Source of the DNA: JABMMZ01 sp044341025 | GTDB lineage: Bacteria; Bacteroidota; Bacteroidia; NS11-12g; UBA955 | Length of the DNA stretch: 64,000 bases | NCBI GenBank assembly: GCA_044341025.1 | Contig: JBIISM010000002.1 | Location: 124,001 to 188,000 of the forward strand | Direction of reading: 5' to 3' | Shown here: piece by piece, positions 52,059-58,631 of the stretch | Position numbering within the stretch: position 1 is the first letter of the stretch | Layout of the letters: every line of letters begins with the position of its first letter | The notes under the pieces: generated by a model | Seen by the model: only the letters and a program-made list of their open reading frames with translations | Databases searched by the model: none | Told to the model about the DNA's origin: nothing | Made by a program: the position numbers and the translations under genes

Positions 52059-53357
52059 ATGAAAGAACAAATTAAAATTCCTACCTCTAAAATACAACGC
52101 GCCGCTAGTTTTGCCGGGGCTGGCGCTAAAATAGGAGGCAACTACTTAAAATATTACATCAAAAAGGCAGTTAATTCAGACACCCAACGCGACGAATTAA
52201 ATGAAGACAATGCAGAAGATATTTACGACACATTAAGCAAGCTAAAAGGCTCTGCCTTAAAGGTTGCACAGATGTTGAGTATGGACAAAAACCTGATGCC
52301 TAAAGCGTATCAGGATAAGTTTCAAATGGCTCAGTTTTCGGCACCGCCATTGAGTTATCCTTTGGTGTTAAAAACCTTCCAACAAGAGTTGGGTAAAACA
52401 CCGCTAGATATGTTCCAAACCTTTGGAAAGAATGCCTTGCATGCAGCGAGTATCGGACAGGTGCACAAAGCCACTATTGACGACAAAGTGTATGCGGTAA
52501 AGGTTCAATATCCTGGCATAGCAGATAGTGTGAGCAGCGATTTAAAATTGGTGAAACCCTTGGCCACAAGAATATTAAATTTGAAGGGCAAGGACATTGA
52601 TAAATATTTTAAGGAAGTAGAAATTAAATTGTTGGAGGAAACCGACTATAAATTGGAATTGCGTCGCTCGAAAGAGATTTCAAAAGCCTGTGCCCATATA
52701 CCGGGTGTGATTTTCCCAACTTATTACAGCCAATACAGCAGTGCCCGTATTTTGTGCATGGATTGGATAAATGGCGTTGCTTTGTCGGAGTTTGTAAAGC
52801 AAAATCCTACCCAAGAAGAACGCAATAAAATCGGTCAAGCCATTTGGGACTTTTACATGTTTCAAATATTCGAATTAATGAAGGTGCATGCCGACCCGCA
52901 TCCAGGCAATTTTATTGTAACGAAAGACTTGCAATTGGGGGTTATAGACTTTGGTTGTGTGAAAGAAATTGATGCCGATTTCCATAAAGACTATTTCATG
53001 TTGTTGGACTCTGAGTCTATAGAAAACGACGAATTGTTCACCAAGATTTTATACAAATTGGAATACCTTTTAAAAGAAGACAATGTGCAAATTGTTCCCA
53101 TCATGAAGCGCGCATTCAAAGACATGCTGGTCCTGTTGGGCAAACCATTTAATGCCGATATATTTGATTTTGCAGACGATACCTATTTTAAAAGCATTTA
53201 CGATTTGGGCGAAAAATTTAGCAAAATGACTGAGATCAAAGAAGCCAACGGCGCCCGTGGACCGCAAGATGCGATATACATTAACCGAACCTGTTTTGGA
53301 TTGTACAGTGTGTTGAATATTTTGGGGGCGAAGGTGAAGACGGGGAAGAGGGGATAG
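52059..53357 (+). CDS. ABC1/ADCK (UbiB-like) atypical kinase
   Basis: The 432-residue protein belongs to the UbiB/Coq8/AarF kinase-like family. It has the diagnostic KxGQ-type helix (KLKGSALKVAQMLSMD, ~61-76), the A-rich nucleotide loop replacement (HAASIGQVHKATI), the ion-pair Lys (YAVKVQYPG), HADPHPGNFIV and VIDFGCVKEI (metal-binding DFG). These proteins are linked to quinone or lipid metabolism; ubiquinone is not expected in Bacteroidota, so menaquinone or lipid handling is more likely (inference). It overlaps no neighbour and ends before a long intergenic region. Confidence 0.92.
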   Translation: MKEQIKIPTSKIQRAASFAGAGAKIGGNYLKYYIKKAVNSDTQRDELNEDNAEDIYDTLSKLKGSALKVAQMLSMDKNLMPKAYQDKFQMAQFSAPPLSYPLVLKTFQQELGKTPLDMFQTFGKNALHAASIGQVHKATIDDKVYAVKVQYPGIADSVSSDLKLVKPLATRILNLKGKDIDKYFKEVEIKLLEETDYKLELRRSKEISKACAHIPGVIFPTYYSQYSSARILCMDWINGVALSEFVKQNPTQEERNKIGQAIWDFYMFQIFELMKVHADPHPGNFIVTKDLQLGVIDFGCVKEIDADFHKDYFMLLDSESIENDELFTKILYKLEYLLKEDNVQIVPIMKRAFKDMLVLLGKPFNADIFDFADDTYFKSIYDLGEKFSKMTEIKEANGARGPQDAIYINRTCFGLYSVLNILGAKVKTGKRG

Positions 53358-53779
53358 GGTTTAGGGGATAGGGTATAGAATCGTTCATTCTAATCAACGT
53401 AAACGTATACCACATCATCGCACCAATGGCGTTGTTGGCGAGGAACTTAGCGAAGCGCTTTCACGACCAAAGGGAGTACACCAACAACATGTTTTCATTT
53501 ATTGAGATGCTAAGATTAATACACGTATTTTTTATTCATTCCAAACTGCCCCAAGCAGAAACGGTAGCCCAGATGCGTTGTCGTGATGTCGTAAAGAACT
53601 TGAATACATGGCGAGCGGCAGTAAGCCCATGTGCTAATTAATAAGGATTACGATGTTCATACGCAGCTGGCTATAGTAGATGCTTGGAGATGGCAGCCTT
53701 CAAATATGTAAATCGAATTCATCAATCGTTTTTATAGCCACATTCGTTGGGCTTATTTTGTAGAGTATTTCAAACCCCT
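53358..53779. other. Intergenic region with short repeats, no gene seen
   Basis: About 420 nt contain no supportable gene. It starts with short direct repeats (GGGATAGGG TTTAGGGGATAGGG type) and contains GTTGTTGGCG near 53430 with a partial inverted match CACCAACAAC near 53480. A 71-codon frame in this stretch has no recognisable features and was not called. Confidence 0.5.
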
Positions 53780-53787
53780 TATCTTTG
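53780..53787 (+). promoter_or_regulatory. -7 promoter element of the CBS/BamA-like operon
   Basis: TATCTTTG is a perfect TAnnTTTG element ending 9 nt before the ATG at 53797. Confidence 0.6.
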
Positions 53788-53796
53788 TATTAACCT

Positions 53797-54459
53797 ATGA
53801 TTTCAGACAGCTATATATGTTACGATATTGAGCCTTTTGCACCCAATGTGTTGGTGTCGGAGGCCGTTCGTAAAATGAACAAGCAACATTTAGATTTGAT
53901 GCCAGTGGTAATGAATGAGCGTTTGATCAATTATGTTGCCATTGAAGATTTGGAAAATATGGATGATAAAGCCACGCTTGGGGATATGAATTTGTATGCA
54001 CCTATTTTGCCATTTGTTACCTTAAACCAACATCTTTTAAGTGCTTTAACGCATTTGAAAACTTTGAATGTGTCGCTGATGGCGGTGCTCGATGAGAATG
54101 GAGTTTACCAAGGGGTTTTAAAAACCAGAGATGTGGTAAAGGCATTGAGTTCCAGTTTGGGCATTAAAAACAGTGGCAGTATTATTGTTTTACAAGTCAA
54201 GCCAATTGACTATTCTTTAAGCGACTTGTCTAGGATTATTGAATACAGCGATGCCAAGATTTTAGGGTTTTTTATCTTCGAAGTTGAGGGCAGTGATGAA
54301 TTAGAAATACATTTAAAATTAAATACCACCATTTTGAAGCACGTGCTGGCTACGCTGGAGCGTTACGATTACAAAGTGCTGCGATATTTTAACCGAGAGG
54401 ATCCAGCAGATGACATGGATTTGAGGTATGAAAATCTAATGAAGTTTATTGATGTGTAA
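53797..54459 (+). CDS. CBS domain protein
   Basis: The 220-residue cytoplasmic protein has two CBS modules in the first ~140 residues (VSEAVRKMNKQHLDLMPVVMNERLINYVAIEDLEN; LMAVLDENGVYQGVLKTRDVVKALSSS), which bind adenine nucleotides, and a C-terminal ~80-residue ACT-like region (IIVLQVKPIDYSLSDLSRIIEYSDAKILGF). It may sense nucleotides or amino acids. Its stop lies inside the first codons of the BamA-like gene (8-nt overlap), so the two are translationally coupled. Confidence 0.88.
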   Translation: MISDSYICYDIEPFAPNVLVSEAVRKMNKQHLDLMPVVMNERLINYVAIEDLENMDDKATLGDMNLYAPILPFVTLNQHLLSALTHLKTLNVSLMAVLDENGVYQGVLKTRDVVKALSSSLGIKNSGSIIVLQVKPIDYSLSDLSRIIEYSDAKILGFFIFEVEGSDELEIHLKLNTTILKHVLATLERYDYKVLRYFNREDPADDMDLRYENLMKFIDV

Positions 54460-55858
54460 GGGCCTAAGAAAAAAAATATTTTTTCTTGCTTTCATTCAAA
54501 GTTTATTTCTGCAACTTGGGTATGCTCAAGTAACTGACACCTCGTTTACCGTTGATTCTATTCACATTGCGGGGAATAGAAAAACAAAGGCTCAAATTAT
54601 TTTAAGGGAATTAAGTTTCAAAAAAGGAGATACCATTCACAAATGGTCTTACCATCAAGTGCAGAGCAGGAAACAACTGATTAATTTGTTTTTGTTTAAC
54701 GAAATTGTGCTGCGCAAAGTTGGCAATACAATATACATTGATGTGAAGGAGCGCTGGTATATATGGCCGAAACCTAAATTGGAGTATGCCGATAGAAATT
54801 TCAACCAATGGTGGCTGAGCAAAGACCCCAAGCGTTTAATTTACGGATTGAATTTGGAATGGTATAACCTGTTTGGGCGCAACCAAACCTTGGCCTTAAG
54901 CCTCATCAATGGGTACACCAAAATGGCGTCGGTAAATTACAAGGTGCCCTACTTTAATAAAAAGCAAACTTGGGGTTTGCAGTTTACGGCCCAATATAGT
55001 TCCAATAAAGAAATATGGTACAAAACGGCCAATGACAAGGTGCAGTTTTTCCGCGACCAGGACCTTGAAATGATTCGCCGCAGCGGTGCGGAGATATCGT
55101 TTACGCACAGACCCAAAATATTTTCCTATTTGAATTTTTACGGCGGGTTCAGGCATTGGCAAGTGGCAGATACTGTAAGCGATGCTTTTGTCAACAGAAA
55201 CTATTTGTTAGACGGGAAAACCAAGCAAACAGAGGTTTATGCAGGGGCATTGTTTACCTACGACCACAGAGATTTTAAAGGTTTCCCTTTGCATGGCGAT
55301 TTGTTAAAGGTGAATGCTGAAATAGCGAATTTTCCTTTACCTCAGTTCAGAGGGCTTCAGACGTTTTTATTCAAAATAGCGTATTCGAAATACATTCCAA
55401 TAACAGGCAATTGGTTTGCATCAGTGCACGTGTCGGCGAGGCATTACAGCAATTATTACCCACAGTACAGCAAGATTCAGGCACTTGGTTATGGCAAGGA
55501 TTACATCAGGGGTTATGAGTTAAATGTGATTGATGGTTCTGAATTTTTATTGGGCAAGGCGGAAGTGAAATACCGTTTTTTAAACCGAAAGTACAAGTTC
55601 TTACCGAAAGTTAAGAATTATGAGCAGTTGCCCATTGCTTTGTTTTTGAGCACTTATTTTGATCTGGGTTATGTGTTAAACAATGGCATAACAAATTACG
55701 GTTCGACAGACCAGAACGTATTGCCCAACAGTTGGCAAAATGGTAAGGGTTTGGGCTTAAATGTGCTTGCGTTTTACGACTATTGCTTGCGCTTGGAATA
55801 TTCGTTTGACAAGTATATGAGCAGCCGGTTTTATGTAAGTTTTGTGGCGTCGATGTGA
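54452..55858 (+). CDS. BamA/TamA family outer-membrane protein
   Basis: The 468-residue protein has a signal peptide (KIFFLAFIQSLFLQLGYAQ), a single POTRA-like domain (~25-105; VDSIHIAGNRKTKAQIILRELSFKKGD, LINLFLFNEIVLRKV) and a C-terminal 16-strand-type beta barrel (~125-468), with LGYGKDYIRGYE and ending RFYVSFVASM, an aromatic/hydrophobic C-terminus. One POTRA and small size separate it from the essential BamA, so it is probably an accessory outer-membrane assembly or transport protein. The ATG at 54452 is preferred to the upstream TTG. Confidence 0.88.
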   Translation: MCKGLRKKIFFLAFIQSLFLQLGYAQVTDTSFTVDSIHIAGNRKTKAQIILRELSFKKGDTIHKWSYHQVQSRKQLINLFLFNEIVLRKVGNTIYIDVKERWYIWPKPKLEYADRNFNQWWLSKDPKRLIYGLNLEWYNLFGRNQTLALSLINGYTKMASVNYKVPYFNKKQTWGLQFTAQYSSNKEIWYKTANDKVQFFRDQDLEMIRRSGAEISFTHRPKIFSYLNFYGGFRHWQVADTVSDAFVNRNYLLDGKTKQTEVYAGALFTYDHRDFKGFPLHGDLLKVNAEIANFPLPQFRGLQTFLFKIAYSKYIPITGNWFASVHVSARHYSNYYPQYSKIQALGYGKDYIRGYELNVIDGSEFLLGKAEVKYRFLNRKYKFLPKVKNYEQLPIALFLSTYFDLGYVLNNGITNYGSTDQNVLPNSWQNGKGLGLNVLAFYDYCLRLEYSFDKYMSSRFYVSFVASM

Positions 55859-55915
55859 TGGGGTGATATAAATCATTCCATAATCCTAATTTTGTAAGTA
55901 TTCAAAACATTTCCC

Positions 55916-55923
55916 TATCTTTG
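55916..55923 (+). promoter_or_regulatory. -7 promoter element of the HYC_CC_PP-like gene
   Basis: TATCTTTG is a perfect TAnnTTTG element ending 8 nt before the TTG at 55932. Confidence 0.55.
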
Positions 55924-55931
55924 TAATTGAA

Positions 55932-56330
55932 TTGAAATTTAAAGCACTCATATTGGCCTTTGTGTTCCTCTTTGGAGGAAGTGGATTGAGCATTGATATT
56001 GCCAAATGTTGTGACCATATTTCGGGTGTTAGTCTTTCTTTAAAATCTAAAGACGAAGCCAAGCAAGACGATTGTTGCAGTAAAATTAAACCCGTTTCTA
56101 AAAAATCATGCTGCTCTGAGCAGTTGATTCAAATGGTGATTAATCCTGTAGTTGGTCTTCAAAAAACGGTCGTTCATGTTTTTAAAACCTTCGAAGCAAA
56201 ATTAGACCGCCGCTCAGAATTGTGCATACTTGCACCTGATCCTTTTGAGTTGAATGTGTCTGTCTTCGAGTCGTTCGACCATTGTTACCCCATACCTGTT
56301 TTACTGCGCAAACGCGTATTGCAAATTTGA
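55932..56330 (+). CDS. Secreted cysteine-pair protein (HYC_CC_PP-like)
   Basis: The 132-residue product starts at TTG (no upstream in-frame ATG) with a signal peptide (FKALILAFVFLFGGSGLSI). Three adjacent Cys pairs follow: Cys26-Cys27 with His29, Cys48-Cys49 and Cys60-Cys61, then a moderately hydrophobic C-terminus. The Cys-pair layout resembles the Bacteroidota HYC_CC_PP family, usually found near metal-export or TonB-dependent genes; the family's HYC and PP motifs are not clear here, so this assignment is tentative. It heads a cluster that ends with MbnP- and MbnH-like genes, suggesting metal binding in the periplasm. Confidence 0.65.
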   Translation: MKFKALILAFVFLFGGSGLSIDIAKCCDHISGVSLSLKSKDEAKQDDCCSKIKPVSKKSCCSEQLIQMVINPVVGLQKTVVHVFKTFEAKLDRRSELCILAPDPFELNVSVFESFDHCYPIPVLLRKRVLQI

Positions 56331-56398
56331 GCTTCAAAGCATTTTGAATCTGTGCTTTTTGCCGTTTGAAATGCATGGCTGTCTGTGTACAGTTTGAA

Positions 56399-56459
56399 CT
56401 TAGGATATCTGCCCGCCTAAGATGGAAAGCAGGGTTGCAGGGTGTTGATTTACCATCTT
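56399..56459 (+). promoter_or_regulatory. Leader with two mutually exclusive hairpins
   Basis: CTTAGG (56399-56404) can pair with CCTAAG (56416-56421). The overlapping arm CTAAGATGG (56417-56425) can instead pair with CCATCTTTAG (56453-56462, one bulge). Both cannot form together, so the leader of the Cys-rich peptide may switch structures. No known riboswitch consensus was recognised. Confidence 0.35.
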
Positions 56460-56500
56460 TAGTCTGTAAATCACAAACAAAAAATTTAAATACATTTATC

Positions 56501-56701
56501 ATGAAAAAAATCATTTTATTGGCATCATTTGCCATCATCGCTACTGGCGGAATCTTATATGCAGTTAACAACAACAAAAAAGCATCTTGCTGCGCATCAA
56601 AAGAAAATTGTTGCACAGAACAAAGCTGTGGAACAGAGTGCACTTGTGGCACTGAGTGTTCAGGTGAAGATTGTGCTTGTGGTTGTACTTGCTGCGAATA
56701 A
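56501..56701 (+). CDS. Membrane-anchored Cys-rich small protein, metallothionein-like
   Basis: This 66-residue protein starts at MKKIILLASFAIIATGG, a signal or membrane anchor, and then packs 13 Cys into its last ~40 residues: ASCCASKENCCTEQSCG, TECTCGTEC, and EDCACGCTCCE. Repeated CxC, CC and TECxC motifs are those of thiolate metal-binding proteins, so a metallothionein-like or Cu(I)/Zn-buffering role is likely. A longer frame from 56366 lacks a credible N-terminus and crosses the hairpin leader; the ATG at 56501 is chosen. A terminator with a GCAA loop follows. It lies between the Cys-pair protein and MbnP. I do not recognise a named family. Confidence 0.8.
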   Translation: MKKIILLASFAIIATGGILYAVNNNKKASCCASKENCCTEQSCGTECTCGTECSGEDCACGCTCCE

Positions 56702-56715
56702 ATAAATCAAATTTG

Positions 56716-56750
56716 GAGTGCCTCAAGCAATTGAGGCACTCTTCTTATCT
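56716..56750 (+). terminator. Terminator after the Cys-rich protein gene
   Basis: An 11-bp perfect stem (GAGTGCCTCAA at 56716-56726, TTGAGGCACTC at 56731-56741) closes a GCAA tetraloop, followed by a T-rich run (TTCTTATCTTT). Complete read-through to mbnP may still occur. Confidence 0.75.
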
Positions 56751-56769
56751 TTAATTAACTATCAAAAAA

Positions 56770-57516
56770 ATGAAATTATTTTACACCATTTTAGCCGCTG
56801 CCTTATTGTTTACAGCGTGCAAAAAAGAAACCATTATTGAAACTGGAACGCCTGCACCAACGAGCGGCAATTTAAACATCACCATGAAGAATATGGTGGG
56901 TGCAGAAGACTTGGTACTGTCTGACTTGCGTTACACAAACGCTGCTGGAAATTTATACAGCATCAACCTTTTGAAATATTACATGAGCAATGTGGTATTG
57001 CACAAGAAAAGAGGAGGCAATGTGAATGTCTCTATTTACAAATTAATTGATGCTTCAAATACCAGTACTTGCACCTTTAGTGCAGGAAACTTAGAAGCTG
57101 GCGATTATGACAGCATAAGTTTTGGTTTGGGTATAGACCAAGGCCGTAACCATAATGGTGCTCAGGATGGCGATTTGGACGTGTCTAAGGGCATGTATTG
57201 GACTTGGAACACTGGTTATATCTTCTACAAACACGAAGGTCAATATAAGAACAGTGCCAACCAATTGAAACCATTGATTTTTCACCTAGGCACAGATGCT
57301 GCGTATAGCGTGGTAAAATTGCCAATCAACCTCACCATCAATGGCAACAAAACCATGGAGTTGAAATTTGACGTAAACAGCGCGCATACTAGTCCTGTAA
57401 ACATCGACTTCAATACCGACAACAACCACCAATCCTCTTCATCTGCTGACATGCCTTGGATTGCAAACATGAAGTCTAACCTATCGGATGCGTTTAGCTT
57501 TGTTCGCGTTTTATAA
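56770..57516 (+). CDS. MbnP family copper-binding lipoprotein
   Basis: The 248-residue product has a lipoprotein signal (LLFTAC, lipid Cys17) and an MbnP-type domain: YSINLLKYYMSNVVLHK, FGLGIDQGRN, then GMYWTWNTGYIFYKHEGQY with Trp144 and Trp146, and a late Trp230. In MbnP a tryptophan is oxidised to kynurenine by the di-heme partner MbnH, creating a Cu(I) site. Which Trp would be modified here is unknown. It sits 3 nt before an MbnH/MauG-type gene on the same strand, and downstream of two Cys-rich protein genes. Methanobactin genes proper are not in view. Confidence 0.8.
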   Translation: MKLFYTILAAALLFTACKKETIIETGTPAPTSGNLNITMKNMVGAEDLVLSDLRYTNAAGNLYSINLLKYYMSNVVLHKKRGGNVNVSIYKLIDASNTSTCTFSAGNLEAGDYDSISFGLGIDQGRNHNGAQDGDLDVSKGMYWTWNTGYIFYKHEGQYKNSANQLKPLIFHLGTDAAYSVVKLPINLTINGNKTMELKFDVNSAHTSPVNIDFNTDNNHQSSSSADMPWIANMKSNLSDAFSFVRVL

Positions 57517-57519
57517 ACC

Positions 57520-58560
57520 ATGAATTCGACAAGCATGAAATTGCTTTTGAGTTGTGTGTTGCCTTTGGTATTTTTTGCCTGCAAAAAGGAAATCACAAGC
57601 ACTTTAGATGAAAAGGGATTAACGCCTTATAATTTAGTTATACCAAGTGGCTTTCCGGCCATGATGATACCTTCCGACAACCCGATGACGGGGGAAGGTG
57701 TTGCTTTGGGAAAACTATTGTTTCATGACCCCATTTTAAGCGGCAACAACACACAATCGTGTGCCTCTTGCCACATAAGAAAATTTGGTTTTAGCGACAG
57801 CAGCAATCAGTTTAGCACAGGAATACAAGGACTGAAAGGCTCGAGAAACTCCATGCCACTGATTAATTTGGGTTGGGCCACTCAGTTTTTTTGGGATGGT
57901 GGTGCGGCCAATTTAGAGTCGCAAGTTGTCGGACCCATTCAAGACCCATTGGAAATGCATCAAGATTTGGCGGCAGCTTTGGTGGAATTAAATGCCCATC
58001 CAAGTTACCCTGCTTTGTTTAAAAAGGTGTTTGGTGGTACTCAAATTGGAACATCTATGTTGATGCGCGCCATCGCTCAATACGAAAGAACCTTAATATC
58101 GGGTAATTCACGTTACGATCAATTTAAAAGGGGAACAACAACCCTAAGTCAGTCTGAAATGCGTGGCATGAATTTATTTCAAAATCAAAACAAAGGCGAC
58201 TGTTCGCATTGCCATGTGATGGGTGGAACGTTTACTGATTATGATTATCGGAATACGGGTTTGGACAGCATAGCTGTAGATAAAGGAAGGGAATTAATTA
58301 CTTTAAAACCATTAGACCGTGGTAAGTTTAAAACTTCAAGTTTAAGGAACATAGAAGTTACTGGACCATATATGCACGACGGCCGATTTAAAACATTAGA
58401 GGAGTGTGTACAGCATTACAATGTTGGTTACCATTACACACAAAACTTAGATCCCAATCTTGTAAACAGTGTAAAGGGTAGGTTGAACAATGCAGAGGTG
58501 CAAGACATCGTTGCATTTCTGAAAACGCTTACCGATACTGAGTTTTTGAGTGCGGAGTAA
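57520..58560 (+). CDS. Di-heme cytochrome c peroxidase family protein (MbnH/MauG-like)
   Basis: The 346-residue lipoprotein (FFAC, lipid Cys21) has two c-type heme motifs, CASCH (81-85) and CSHCH (228-232), as in bacterial cytochrome c peroxidases and MauG/MbnH. Other landmarks: GEGVALGKLLFHDPILSG, NLGWATQFFWDGGA, IQDPLEMH, and GPYMHDGRF (~283-290), where Tyr284 or Met285 could be the axial ligand of the second heme. In MauG/MbnH this ligand is Tyr; in peroxidases it is Met. Pairing with MbnP just upstream favours MbnH. It is followed by a strong terminator. Confidence 0.85.
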   Translation: MNSTSMKLLLSCVLPLVFFACKKEITSTLDEKGLTPYNLVIPSGFPAMMIPSDNPMTGEGVALGKLLFHDPILSGNNTQSCASCHIRKFGFSDSSNQFSTGIQGLKGSRNSMPLINLGWATQFFWDGGAANLESQVVGPIQDPLEMHQDLAAALVELNAHPSYPALFKKVFGGTQIGTSMLMRAIAQYERTLISGNSRYDQFKRGTTTLSQSEMRGMNLFQNQNKGDCSHCHVMGGTFTDYDYRNTGLDSIAVDKGRELITLKPLDRGKFKTSSLRNIEVTGPYMHDGRFKTLEECVQHYNVGYHYTQNLDPNLVNSVKGRLNNAEVQDIVAFLKTLTDTEFLSAE

Positions 58561-58586
58561 TCACTTCAAATAAACAAATAGACATA

Positions 58587-58616
58587 AAAAAAGCTTTCCG
58601 AAAGGAAAGCTTTTTT
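58587..58616. terminator. Bidirectional terminator between mbnH-like gene and rho
   Basis: A 13-bp perfect stem (58587-58599 with 58604-58616; core GCTTTCC/GGAAAGC) with a GAAA tetraloop is bounded by A- and T-runs on both sides, ending the metal cluster and the convergent rho gene. Confidence 0.92.
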
Positions 58617-58631
58617 GTTATAATGTTTTTT

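Noticed and set aside
53426..53641. 71-residue plus-strand frame in the intergenic region
   Set aside because: No signal, domain or start context; the region shows repeats and looks non-coding.
56182..56652. 156-residue minus-strand frame across the Cys-rich gene
   Set aside because: Antisense to two supported genes, no recognisable domain, and no promoter or credible N-terminus.
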